DNA from: JADKAV01 sp963733395
GTDB taxonomy: Bacteria > Actinomycetota > Actinomycetes > S36-B12 > UBA10799
Assembly: GCA_963733395.1 (NCBI GenBank)
Contig: CAVTCZ010000019.1
Location: 558,001 to 622,000 of the forward strand
Direction: 5' to 3'
DNA: 64,000 nt
A model generated the notes under the pieces. The model was not told where the DNA came from. It saw nothing but the letters and a program-made list of their open reading frames with translations, and ran no database searches. Below, piece after piece: positions 34,928-43,429 of the stretch (position 1 is the first letter of the stretch; the number at the start of each line of letters is the position of its first letter). The translations under genes were made by a program, and so were the position numbers.

Positions 34928-36152
34928 CGGGTCACCTCGCTGTTGACCGAGCAGTGTCCGGCGGCGTGCAGCGCCAGTTCCGAGGCCAGCAGGTCCTGCC
35001 CGCTGCGAATGGCGGCGATGGTCGCCGTGGGATGCGCGCACAGCCCGCGGCCACCCACCCGTCCTGAACCGGTCGTCCCGAGTCCAGATCCTGCGCGGCC
35101 GCGTCGAGGCCCAGCACGCAGGGCCCGCACTGACGAGCCCCCTGCCCGACGAGGTAGTCCGTGATCGCCTGCAGCACCTCGACCGGGCAGGGGTTGCGCG
35201 CAATGGCGACCAGCGCGCCGGCACCCCAATGGGCACCCAGCGCCCGGATGGCGTCGCGGTTGACCGGCGTGGCCATGACCGCAGCCGTCGGGGCCAGCCA
35301 ACTGCCGTGCCAGCCGCCGGTGATGACGGCGGCCAGGTCGCTGTCGGCTCCGGCCACGTCGAGCACATGGCCCAATGGCGTGCGCGGGTCGATCTCCAGC
35401 ACACCGGCCTGTTCCACGGCGCCGGAAACGGTCACCAGGCTGCTGGTGGCGGTTCGGCCGCGCGCGGCCAGCGCCAGTCGGGCGAAGGTCTCCACGTTGC
35501 TCAGCAGTACCGGCCGGGTGCGCAAGCCGGTGCGCATCGTCGGTGGTTTGCCGATGGGTGCCGGCTTGGCCGGCGCGCCCTGCAGGGAGGCGATGACCGC
35601 CGATGCCTCGCCGGCGATGAAGGTGTCCTCGCCGGGGCTGATGGTGATGCGCACGTCGCCGTCATGCCGCTCGTCGATCGCGGCGGCGACCATCGCGATC
35701 ACCGACTGTCGGACGGCCGGGATGCGGACGATGACCTGGCGTGCACCCAGCGCCCGGGCGCTGGCCACGGCCCCGTCGAGCACCAGGTGCGGGACTCCCG
35801 TGAGCAGGACGGTGTCCTTGCCGCTCGCGGATTCGCCCTCGGAGCCGTTCACGATCACCGGTCCCGGCGTGGTGTGCGAGACCGAGTGCAGCTTGCGGGC
35901 GGTCGGGAAGCCGGCACCGCCGGCCCCCACCAGGCCCATGCGATCCGCGTAGCCGATGAGGGTTCGCAGATCGGTGCGCGGCAGCCAGCCCCACCAGCGC
36001 TGGTGTTCGGTCAGCCCGACCGTGTGCCCGGGGGTGACGCCGGCCAACAGCAGCGATCCCGGGGCCAGCAGTCGGTGGGGTGCAGGTGCCGCCGCGAAGC
36101 CGGCAACTGGGATGCCGGGCAGCAGGGCCGCGGCACGGGTCTCGACGGTCAT
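34924..36152 (-). CDS. NuoF/RnfC-like NADH-binding Fe-S flavoprotein (one frameshift)
   Basis: About 409 residues, homologous to the FMN/NADH-binding part of NADH dehydrogenase subunit F. Motifs: GLVGAGGAGFPTARKL, IVNGSEGESASGKD, GEASAVIASLQGAPAKP, LLSNVETFARLALA, then QCGPCVLGL and RGLCAHP. The N3-type cluster of NuoF normally uses CxxCxxC plus a distant Cys; here the first Cys of the group appears missing. The frame breaks within the CCACCC repeats at about 35051-35060 and continues to a normal C-terminus (LASELALHAAGHCS). Couples NADH oxidation to the membrane partner by inference. Overlaps both neighbours by four bases. Confidence 0.82.
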
Positions 36153-36701
36153 TGCATGACCTCCACTTTCTCGGGGGCGGGTTTGTTGCCGACGGGTCCG
36201 CGCGGGCTCATCAGCCGAAGGACGATGGCGGCGGCGACCAGGCCGGCAGAGGCTGCGGCCAGTCCCACCATCAGGGGGGTGCCGGCATCGGTGCCGATGG
36301 CCAGGGTGTGGACCCAGACCAGCGCCCACACCGGATACGCGACGACGTGCGCGTTCCACCACAGGCGGGGGGCTTGCTGGCGCAGATGCGGACGTGACGG
36401 CGATGACGAGCATCAGATCGAAGGCGACGGTGCCCAGCCCCACCCAGAGCGGTTGCCAGGTCGAGGCGCCCGGCACGAAGGCGGCTGCGGCCGGAACCGA
36501 CACCCAGCCGTCCAGGATGGCGAAGGCGACGTGCGCGATCACCAGCACCGTGCCGCCGACAGCGGCCGTGAGGTGCATGCTCACCGAGGTCAGGCGCAGG
36601 GTGGGCTTGCGCAGCGCCGGCCCGGCGATCCCGAGGGCCACCGACACGGTCAGGAAGGCCAGCGCCACCAGTCCGGTGATGCGGATCAGTTCCCAGGTCA
36701 T
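36149..36701 (-). CDS. Ferric-reductase-like membrane protein (one frameshift)
   Basis: About 183 residues with five or six membrane helices. His residues in MHLTAAVGGTVLVIAHVAF and in AHVVAYPVWALVWVHTL could ligate haem across the membrane, as in the ferric-reductase / YedZ-type domain. The frame shifts near 36389-36391; dropping one base gives TS-HLRQQAPRLWWNAH, a normal join. No NAD/FAD cytosolic domain is attached, so the neighbouring NuoF-like protein may fill that role. ATG 36701 overlaps apbE. Confidence 0.78.
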
Positions 36702-37579
36702 GCGGCCACCTCCATCGGCCAGCGGCCGGTCGTCGTCATTCGGTCAGTTCCCACGAAACGGGCGTCGAGCCCATTGCGTGTCATCCAGGCCGGGCCCTGC
36801 TCGCCGAGGATCATGCCGGCGGTGGCGGCAGCGTTGGCGTGGGCTGCGGTGGCGGCCACCGCACTGACGGTGTGCCAGCAGGTCTGTGCGGGGGTACCGG
36901 TGCGCGGGTCGATGAGGTGGTGCCCGCCGGTCCACGCCCGCTTGTCGGTTCCGCTGGTGGCCACCGCGCCATCGGTGAGATCGACGGGGGCGTCGGCTCG
37001 ACCGGGCCCGGCAGCTTGCGACCACACGGTCCACGGCCGGTCGGCGATGACCCGCACGTCCCCGCCCATGTTGGCGCACACGTCGTATCCGGAGCGGTTC
37101 ACTGCGGTGGCGAGGCGGTCTGCCAGCCAGGCCTTGGCGATCGAGCCGAGGTCCAGCGCGCAGCCCTCACCGATCCGGACCTGGGCTTCGAGGCGACCCG
37201 GCCGGATGCCGATGCTGCGCCAGCGGCCGGTGTGCACGCGTGCGGTGATGGAGGTGGGCTGTCCGGCCCAATCGTCGTAGCCCGCGGCCTTGACCGCCCG
37301 GCCCAGGGTGGGATCCACGAGTCCGCCAGTGGCCTTCGCCGCATCCAGGGAGGCGGTCAACACGGCGACGAAGGCCCAGGAGACCTCGACCCACTCACCG
37401 GCACGGGCATTGACTGCGCTCAGTTCGGAGTCGTCGCGGAAACGGCTGGCCAGACGGTCCAGCCGGGCCACCTCGTCGGTGAGCAGCCTGCGCAGGTTGG
37501 CCTCCAGACGCGCGCCGGGTGCCGTGCGCACCGACAGCAGCAGCTGCGTCTTCCAGGTGTCCAGGCCGACGGTGATCAT
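36698..37579 (-). CDS. apbE: FAD:protein FMN transferase
   Basis: A 293-residue ApbE-family flavin transferase that attaches FMN through a phosphoester bond to Thr/Ser of exported or membrane flavoproteins. Motifs: LDLGSIAKAWLADR, CANMGGDVRV, VATSGTDKRAW, HHLIDPRTGTPA and the late metal-binding segment. No obvious signal peptide or lipobox. Overlaps both the upstream secreted-protein gene and the downstream reductase gene. No recognisable FMN-acceptor domain is encoded beside it. Confidence 0.92.
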   Translation of the reverse strand: MITVGLDTWKTQLLLSVRTAPGARLEANLRRLLTDEVARLDRLASRFRDDSELSAVNARAGEWVEVSWAFVAVLTASLDAAKATGGLVDPTLGRAVKAAGYDDWAGQPTSITARVHTGRWRSIGIRPGRLEAQVRIGEGCALDLGSIAKAWLADRLATAVNRSGYDVCANMGGDVRVIADRPWTVWSQAAGPGRADAPVDLTDGAVATSGTDKRAWTGGHHLIDPRTGTPAQTCWHTVSAVAATAAHANAAATAGMILGEQGPAWMTRNGLDARFVGTDRMTTTGRWPMEVAA

Positions 37580-37887
37580 GACGACTTGGAGGTGTTGCTC
37601 TTGCCCGGCTGTCCTTGGTTGCCCTGGAACGAGGTCGACGGAGGGGCGGGTTTGATCGACCCGGACTCGTCCTCGTCGTAGCTCGGGCTGTCGTCCTGCG
37701 GCGCACGGTAGACGGTGGTGCTGTCGTCCTGCGGGCTCTGCAGGGTGTCGCTGCTGGTCGCGTCCGCTGTGGTCTGGTTCTGGTCGGAGGTGACGGTGTC
37801 GACGGCCAGGACGGCGGTACCGGCGCCGGTTGCAGCCAGCATGGCCGCGGCTGCCGTGGCGGCGATGATGCGGGGTTTGGTGCTCAT
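37576..37887 (-). CDS. Small exported protein heading the apbE operon
   Basis: A 103-residue protein with an N-terminal export signal (IIAATAAAAMLAATGAGTAVL). The mature part is low-complexity, rich in Asp, Ser, Thr, Gln and Pro (TTADATSSDTLQSPQDD). No FMN-attachment motif could be recognised, so it is not clearly the ApbE substrate. ATG 37887. Ends inside the apbE start (ATGA). Confidence 0.72.
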   Translation of the reverse strand: MSTKPRIIAATAAAAMLAATGAGTAVLAVDTVTSDQNQTTADATSSDTLQSPQDDSTTVYRAPQDDSPSYDEDESGSIKPAPPSTSFQGNQGQPGKSNTSKSS

Positions 37888-38173
37888 GTACCCACGGTGA
37901 CGGATGTGGCCCTCAAGCCTCGAGGCGTCGCGATGTCAAGAATCGGAGCGGGCGGACTTAACGCGGACTTGACGCGGGAGCGTGCGCGAGGTGACGGGTG
38001 GATCGCCCCCAGCGGCGACCCGTGGCGTTGTTGTCGTTGACACGCCGGTAGCGGCTCCCGATACCGGCGACATGGTGCAGATCACGTTCCCTTTCCCGCG
38101 TATTCGTGTAAAACTGCATTAAGTAAGTCTTGATTTGGGAGTCGTCAGCAGACGACCGATTGGAGTTCCAGCG

Positions 38174-39172
38174 ATGCCGCTCATCATTGTCTTCGCCCTG
38201 GTCGGGGGTGCCGCGCAGTTCGTCGACGGCTCCCTGGGGATGGGCTTCGGCGTGACGTCCGCCACCCTGCTGACGCTGCTGGGCTACTCCGCCGTGGCTG
38301 CCTCTGCGGGCACCCACGCCGCCAAGGTGGGAACCACCTTCGTGTCCGGGCTGGCCCACTGGCGGGAGGGCAACGTCGACTGGCGGGTGTTCACGGCGAT
38401 TGCCGTCCCGGGCTCCTTCGGCGCATTCGTCGGCGCGGTCATCCTGACCAACGTGAGCCTCGACGGCGCCCGCGTCTGGATGGCCTCCATTCTGCTGGTG
38501 CTGGGTATCTCCATCGTCATGCGGTTCGCGTTCGGCAAGACCCTGATCCCGCAGGTGAAGGCCCGGACCAGGCACCTGTGGCCGGTCGGCCTGTTCGGAG
38601 GCTTCGTCGACGCCACCGGTGGCGGCGGCTGGGGTCCGGTGGCGACGCCGTCGCTGATGACGCTGACCAAGCACGAGCCGAAGCGGGTGGTGGGCACGGT
38701 CAACGCCGCCGAGTTCACTGTCGCCGTGTGCGCGTCCATGGGATTCCTGGTCGGCGCCAAGGAGTCACAGGTGCCGTGGGGAGCGGTGATCGGCCTGATC
38801 ATCGGGGGTCTGCTCGTGGCCCCGTTCGCAGCCCGGTTCGCCGGACGGGCCCCGGTGCACTCGCTCGGCACGCTCGTGGGCGGCATGGTGATCATCAGCA
38901 ACTTCGCAGTGATCTTCAAGCTGATGGGCGTTCCCGGAGCGGTGGGCGGTGTGATCTGCGCCGTCGTCGCGGTCGTGGCGATCGCGCTGGCGTGGCGGGT
39001 GCACACGCATGGACGTCAAGCCCGGCGAGAAGGCAAAGGAAACAGTCGCCGCCTCGTCCTGAGTCCGTCGCAGGTCATCACCGGCCCAGGGCGGCCTCCA
39101 ATGGCGCGATCTCGAGTTTCACCATCTGCAACATCACCTGTGCCACGTCCGCACCGTGCACGGGGTCGCTGA
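38174..39172 (+). CDS. TauE/SafE family sulfite or organosulfonate exporter
   Basis: A membrane protein with eight or so helices in two homologous halves, typical of TauE/SafE (DUF81) permeases. The first half begins GGAAQFVDGSLGMGFGVTSA and the second FGGFVDATGGGGWGPVATPS, which are the repeated family signatures. The open frame runs to 39172, 95 bp into the convergent VOC gene. A shift near 39010 would end it at 39062 with MDVKPGEKAKETVAASS, a more natural tail, so the true end is uncertain. ATG 38174 lies downstream of an unusually AT-rich stretch (38100-38145). Confidence 0.85.
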   Translation: MPLIIVFALVGGAAQFVDGSLGMGFGVTSATLLTLLGYSAVAASAGTHAAKVGTTFVSGLAHWREGNVDWRVFTAIAVPGSFGAFVGAVILTNVSLDGARVWMASILLVLGISIVMRFAFGKTLIPQVKARTRHLWPVGLFGGFVDATGGGGWGPVATPSLMTLTKHEPKRVVGTVNAAEFTVAVCASMGFLVGAKESQVPWGAVIGLIIGGLLVAPFAARFAGRAPVHSLGTLVGGMVIISNFAVIFKLMGVPGAVGGVICAVVAVVAIALAWRVHTHGRQARREGKGNSRRLVLSPSQVITGPGRPPMARSRVSPSATSPVPRPHRARGR

Positions 39173-39521
39173 GCCACTCCTGCAGCTTCTCCGGGATCAC
39201 CTGCCAGGTCACTGCGAACCTGTCGGTCACCCATCCGCACTGCGTCGGGGTACCGCCGTCGCACAACCCGTCCCACAGCCGGTCGATCTCGGCCTGGTCG
39301 GAGCAGGTGACCATGAACGAGAAGGCCTCGGTCAGTTCCCGCAGCCTGCCCGCGTTGAACAGGTGCACCGTCTGGCCCGCGAGTCGCACGGTGGCTGACG
39401 ACATCGCCTCGCCCACATCCGGGCCCGATATCAGCTCCGCGTCGGCGAACAGGCCGGTGTAGAACTGCACGGCATCGGGCACTGGGTGCTGGATCCACAG
39501 GAACGGCGTGACGGTCTGCAT
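39078..39521 (-). CDS. VOC family protein (PhnB-like)
   Basis: A 147-residue vicinal-oxygen-chelate protein of the 3-demethylubiquinone-9 methyltransferase-like (PhnB) group. Features: TPFLWIQHPVPDAVQFYTGLF at the start, EAFSFMVTCSDQAEIDRLWD, and CGWVTDRFAVTWQVIPEKL. Enzymatic activity is not established for this group. ATG 39521 is used in preference to the TTG 12 bases upstream. Confidence 0.88.
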   Translation of the reverse strand: MQTVTPFLWIQHPVPDAVQFYTGLFADAELISGPDVGEAMSSATVRLAGQTVHLFNAGRLRELTEAFSFMVTCSDQAEIDRLWDGLCDGGTPTQCGWVTDRFAVTWQVIPEKLQEWLSDPVHGADVAQVMLQMVKLEIAPLEAALGR

Positions 39522-39705
39522 GGGGCTATTCAATCAGCGCGATGCCGGCGCAGCGTTACCGTTTCCGCGCGCCCCGGGGGACTCCCGGCAATCCAGATCG
39601 GCCCTCGTTCGTGCGTCGTGCCCGACGCGTCGACCTGGTCGGCCAAGCGCTTCGGCGCGACCGGCTTCGAGTCTGCGCAACGGCATCTGCACAGTGTCGA
39701 CCCGA

Positions 39706-40188
39706 TCACGCCAATGCGGCGGTGACGATCGGGTCGACGTCCGCCGGCCACCCGGCGGCCAGTGCGAGGACGTCTCCGGCGCGTTCGACGACGGCGTAGA
39801 CCTGGTTCCGGTCCGGCAGGCTCAGCGCGGTCTCCACTTCGCCGATCTGGCCGTAGACGGTCACCGTACGTGACAACACGGCGGGCACCCGGATGCCGGA
39901 CGCCATACCGCCATCGATGAAACCGCGAACCGCTTGCCACTTGCGGCCCAGTAGCGGGATCTCGTACACGACCGCGGGCAACTGCCCCGCGAGCGCCTTG
40001 CCCGATTCGTCGTGCGGGGGCGATCCCGCCACGCCGGCTGCCTCGAGGGCTGCGATCCACCCGTCGACGTCGCGCTGATGGCGTTGCTGGAACGCGAGGA
40101 TCAGGACATTGGTGACTCCGGCCAGGTCGTCCGGGAGAACCAGGTCGGAACCGGCGAGCGAGCGACCGCGCAGCGTCGGGAAGCGCAC
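39706..40188 (-). CDS. Hypothetical protein, possible thioredoxin-like fold
   Basis: About 160 residues. Order FPTLRGRSL, VTNVLILAFQQRHQRDVDGWIAAL, YEIPLLGRKWQAVRGFIDGGM, then a C-terminal EVETALSLPDRNQVYAVVE resembles the strand-helix plan of peroxiredoxin-like proteins, but no CxxC or peroxidatic Cys is present. I would not assign a function. GTG 40188 is chosen because sequence upstream of it (to 40248) is not convincing. Same strand as the CoA transferase, 96 bp downstream. Confidence 0.6.
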   Translation of the reverse strand: MRFPTLRGRSLAGSDLVLPDDLAGVTNVLILAFQQRHQRDVDGWIAALEAAGVAGSPPHDESGKALAGQLPAVVYEIPLLGRKWQAVRGFIDGGMASGIRVPAVLSRTVTVYGQIGEVETALSLPDRNQVYAVVERAGDVLALAAGWPADVDPIVTAALA

Positions 40189-40284
40189 GTCTTCAGTGTC
40201 ACCCCGACAGGCGATCCGCGCAGTCCTGTTACCGAATCCGGGTGGCACGCTTTGCTGGCGCCGCCGAGGCAGCCGTCCGGCTGC

Positions 40285-41383
40285 TCACTGCGGCAGATCG
40301 GGCGGCGGCTTGCGGTAGGTCGCCGGCGTGCGGGAGAACTGGATCGGGTGGGCGACCTGGGGTCGGCCGTCGACCTCGACCACCGGTTGCAGTCCCAGTC
40401 GGCCGGCGAGTTCGAGGGCTTCGGCGATGTCGTTGATCGGCCCGGCCGGGACGTTCTCGCGGGCGCACAACTCGAGCCACTGTGCGGCCGGGCGGGTCTG
40501 CAACGTGCGGTTGAGTTCGGCTTCGAGTTCGGCCCGGTGGGCGACCCGTTGTGGGTTGCCGGCGAAGCGTGGGTCCGCGGCCAGGTCCGGACGCTCCAGC
40601 AAGCCGCACAGGGAGGCGAACTGCCGGTCGTTGCCCACTGCGATCACGATGTCGCGGTCGGCGGTGTGGAAGGAACTGTACGGCGCGATCGACGGGTGGG
40701 CGTTGCCCATGATTCCGGGAACGACCCCGGCTCCGATCACGGCACCGGACTGGTTGACCAGACCGCTCAGCAGCGAGGTGAGCAACGACACCTCCAACTG
40801 CTGGCCTTCGCCCGTGGCGTCCCGGTGACGAAGTGCTGCGAGGATGCCGACCGTCGCGTGCAGTCCGGTGAGCACATCCACCAGCGCCACCCCCACCTTC
40901 GTGGGCTGGCCGGGCTCCGGCCCGGTGATGCTCATCAAGCCACCGACGGCTTGCACGAGCAGGTCATATCCCGGCAGCGACGCCCCCTCGCCGCTGCCGA
41001 AGCCGGTGATCGAGCAGTAGACCAGTCCGGGGTGCTGCGCCGCCAGCGACGCGAAGTCGAGTCCGAACTTGGCCATTGTGCCCGGGTAGAAGTTCTCCAC
41101 GACCACGTCGGAACGCAGGGCCAGGTCGCGCGCCTGCTCCCGGCCGGCGGCGCTCGACAGGTCGATGGCTACCGACTCCTTGTTCCGGTTGACGGACTCG
41201 AAGTAGGTCGCCCGCCCCTGCGGGTCCGACGGGGGACGCCAGTGGCGGGTGTCGTCACCGGCGATCGGGCGCTCGACCTTGATCACCTCGCGCCGAGATC
41301 CCCGAGCAGCATGGTGCGTAGGGGCCTGCCAGCACCCGGCTGAAGTCGGCGATGGTGATGCCTTCCAGGGGGCCGTTGCTCAC
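40285..41383 (-). CDS. CaiB/BaiF family (type III) CoA-transferase (two frameshifts)
   Basis: About 366 residues. Family landmarks: GITIADFSRVLAGPY at the start, EVIKVERPIAGDDTR, NRNKESVAIDL with VVVENFYPG, the catalytic-Asp segment LPGYDLLVQAVGGLM, and ENVPAGPINDIAEAL. Two single bases appear missing, near 41310 and 41289; restoring them gives LAGPYATMLLGDLGAEVIK, an exact family sequence. Moves CoA between organic acids; substrates unknown. GTG 41383 start, divergent from the FmdB-type gene. Confidence 0.85.
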
Positions 41384-41390
41384 GGTTGCA

Positions 41391-41406
41391 CGGTAGCGCG
41401 TTACCG
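41391..41406. promoter_or_regulatory. Imperfect palindrome ahead of the CoA-transferase
   Basis: CGGTAGCGCGTTACCG is a 16-bp palindrome with one mismatched pair, eight bases upstream of the GTG on the coding strand and inside the 93-bp divergent spacer. It could be an operator for either gene. No matching regulator is adjacent. Confidence 0.35.
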
Positions 41407-41476
41407 CCGCGCCAGCGGCGGGGTGAGGTCGCAGGTGCGCTCGCCGGGGTGTCACGGATCTGGATACTCTGACCGG

Positions 41477-41689
41477 GTGCCGATGTACGAGTTCCGTTGC
41501 CGCGCTTGCGGCGAGACCTTCACGCAAGAGCGACCGATGGCGCGCTCGGGCGACCCCGCATCGTGTCCGCACGGGCACGACGACACCGTGCGACTGCTGA
41601 CAACCGCAGGTTCGGTGAGTTCCCTCGGCACTGGCTCGGCTCCGGCCGGTGGCGGGTGCTGCGGCGGAGGCTGTTGCGCGGGCAGTTGA
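41477..41689 (+). CDS. FmdB family zinc-ribbon protein
   Basis: A 70-residue protein beginning MPMYEFRCRACGETF, the FmdB/CxxC_CxxC_SSSS zinc-ribbon pattern, with a second cysteine in SCPHGH rather than a full second CxxC. The C-terminus is strikingly cysteine/glycine-rich (GGGCCGGGCCAGS), which could bind extra metal. GTG 41477 gives the usual MPxYxxxC start. Function of the family is not settled. Confidence 0.85.
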   Translation: MPMYEFRCRACGETFTQERPMARSGDPASCPHGHDDTVRLLTTAGSVSSLGTGSAPAGGGCCGGGCCAGS

Positions 41690-42057
41690 GTCCACAGACG
41701 TGGTGACTGACCTGATCTGGTTCGGCGTCGGATCGCAGCTGATGGAGGTCGGCGCTCCGAAACCCGCAACCGGGCAACAGTCGCCGGGGAACCGCCGCGA
41801 CACTGCAGCACGGTCGAAACGCGTCCCTCAATCTGAGTTAGGCGGTGAACCGCGTGTCGGTGCTTGACATCAGCGGTTTTGTCGTGCCCCCGTATCACCC
41901 TGTGTGTCAGATGGTGAGACGGCCGCCCGAAGGACGAGCGTCCACCATCGGCCCGGGGTTCTCCCCGGGAAGGCCCGGGTCGGACTCGCGGGGGTGGCTC
42001 GACCCGGGCCGCTCGGTCGGTTGGGGGTGGGCGGGGGTCCGGCAAGCCGACCTCGGG
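41690..42057. other. Convergent gap, 368 bp, with degenerate family II arm and a terminator
   Basis: No gene supported. GAAACCCGCAACCGGGCAAC begins an inverted-type family II module at 41759-41783, but its partner modules are not recognisable, so this is a decayed half element. A G/C-rich hairpin (41952-41969) lies close to the end of the PI-PLC gene, and the remaining DNA is unremarkable. Confidence 0.6.
41952..41969. terminator. Hairpin terminator candidate
   Basis: CCCGGGG and CCCCGGG pair perfectly over a TTCT loop, about 90 bp beyond the PI-PLC gene stop. No T-run follows on either strand, as is common in high-GC genomes. Confidence 0.55.
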
Positions 42058-43182
42058 TCAGTCGTTCAGCGCGATCAGGCCGCTGGCGGTGTCGTTGATC
42101 TCGTAGAAGTCGACGATCGAGAGATTGATCGGCAGGCCTTGTGTCTTCCAGTCGGTCATCTCCTGCACGACGGTCGGGTTGCGCAACTGTGCAAGCTCCT
42201 CCAGCGAGCAGTTCGTGGTCTGGCCGCCGGCAAGGCATTGGATCTGCGAGCCCAATCCCATCGACAACTGCAATTGATCGACGAACAGCCCGCACTGGTT
42301 GCCACCGGTGACCGCGCAACTGCTGCTTCCGTTGAGTGCTGACTGTCGTGCTGTCAGGTAGCTCAGATTGTCGGTGGCGGACTTCGCCGGGTCCTCCGTG
42401 TTCGGCCACGGTGAGTAGAGCACCTGCTCGCGCTGCCGGTAGCAGGAGTTCTTCGGCAACTGTCCCTTCGCGTACAGCACGACGATGTTGCGACCGGCGG
42501 ACCAGGCTTGGCCGAGCGTCGCCGAGAGCACGTCGGGGATCTTCTCCGACGACCAGGCGCGCGAGCAGACGGAACTGCCGCCGACCTTGTACGTGCGCAG
42601 GATCTTGTCGATCGCCGAGGTGTAGTACTTGTCGATCTTCTTGGTGCCGGTCAGATCGATGTGCTGGAAGTCCAGGATGACCTGCTCGCGCGGGTGGGCC
42701 TTGGCGAATGTCACGATCTGCTCGAGACCCTTCGTGAACTTCAGCGAGACGAAGGTGTGCTGCAGATGGATCGGCACCTTCCAGGCCTTCTTGTTGGTGA
42801 GTTTCTGGCCGGCCTTCTTGGCGCTCACCACCTTGTCCGCGGGCACGCCGAGGCGCATGTCCAGGTAGCGGATGCCGCCGTTGAGTTGGCCGGTGAAGTT
42901 CTGGCTCTGAGCCTTCGCGAGCTTGCCGGCGGCGCACGGATTAGCCTTCGCGGCGGCAGCCTGGGCCGGGTTCGCGCCGGCGATCGCGGTGACCTTGCAC
43001 TTGCCCTCGGTGTCGATCTTGAACGCCCCGGAGTCATGCGTGCCGGGGATGACGATCTGGGTGAGTTTCGTGTCCGGTCGCTCGGCGTAGAGAGAACCCA
43101 TCCAGTCGGGGGTGGGCGGGACGACGGCCAAGGCGGCAGCGAGCAGCAGCATGGCAGCCACGGTAGCGCCGTCTGCGCGCAC
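42058..43182 (-). CDS. Exported PI-PLC X-domain (phosphatidylinositol-phosphodiesterase-like) protein
   Basis: About 374 residues with an N-terminal export signal (AAMLLLAAALAVV). Catalytic-site landmarks of the PLC-like phosphodiesterase fold are present: IVIPGTHDSGAF with the first His, IRYLDMRLGV, and HLQHTFVSLKF with the second His. Six or more Cys in the C-terminal half (SSVCSRAW, NSCYRQ, SSCAV, NQCGLF, QCLAGG, NCSL) suggest disulfides in the exported enzyme. GTG 43182 start assumed. Acts on phosphoinositides or another lipid phosphodiester by inference. Confidence 0.82.
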   Translation of the reverse strand: MRADGATVAAMLLLAAALAVVPPTPDWMGSLYAERPDTKLTQIVIPGTHDSGAFKIDTEGKCKVTAIAGANPAQAAAAKANPCAAGKLAKAQSQNFTGQLNGGIRYLDMRLGVPADKVVSAKKAGQKLTNKKAWKVPIHLQHTFVSLKFTKGLEQIVTFAKAHPREQVILDFQHIDLTGTKKIDKYYTSAIDKILRTYKVGGSSVCSRAWSSEKIPDVLSATLGQAWSAGRNIVVLYAKGQLPKNSCYRQREQVLYSPWPNTEDPAKSATDNLSYLTARQSALNGSSSCAVTGGNQCGLFVDQLQLSMGLGSQIQCLAGGQTTNCSLEELAQLRNPTVVQEMTDWKTQGLPINLSIVDFYEINDTASGLIALND

Positions 43183-43429
43183 AGGGGAGGCTTCCGTCGT
43201 TCGTCAGCGTCCGGGACGGCCACCGGTCAATGGCCGCACGGTGTTGGGAGGCGCTGCGGTGACATCGGTTCCGGCGGCACTCTTGCCATGCTGATGCGGG
43301 CCTCGTTGCGGCCCACTGCCGACCACCACCGTGTGCGCACAGCGCTGATGCATCCGGCGTCCGATCCCCAGTTCTGGGAGGACCTGGCGCGGCTGCCCGA
43401 ACCGTTCCGGCTCCGTGACGGGGTGGGTG

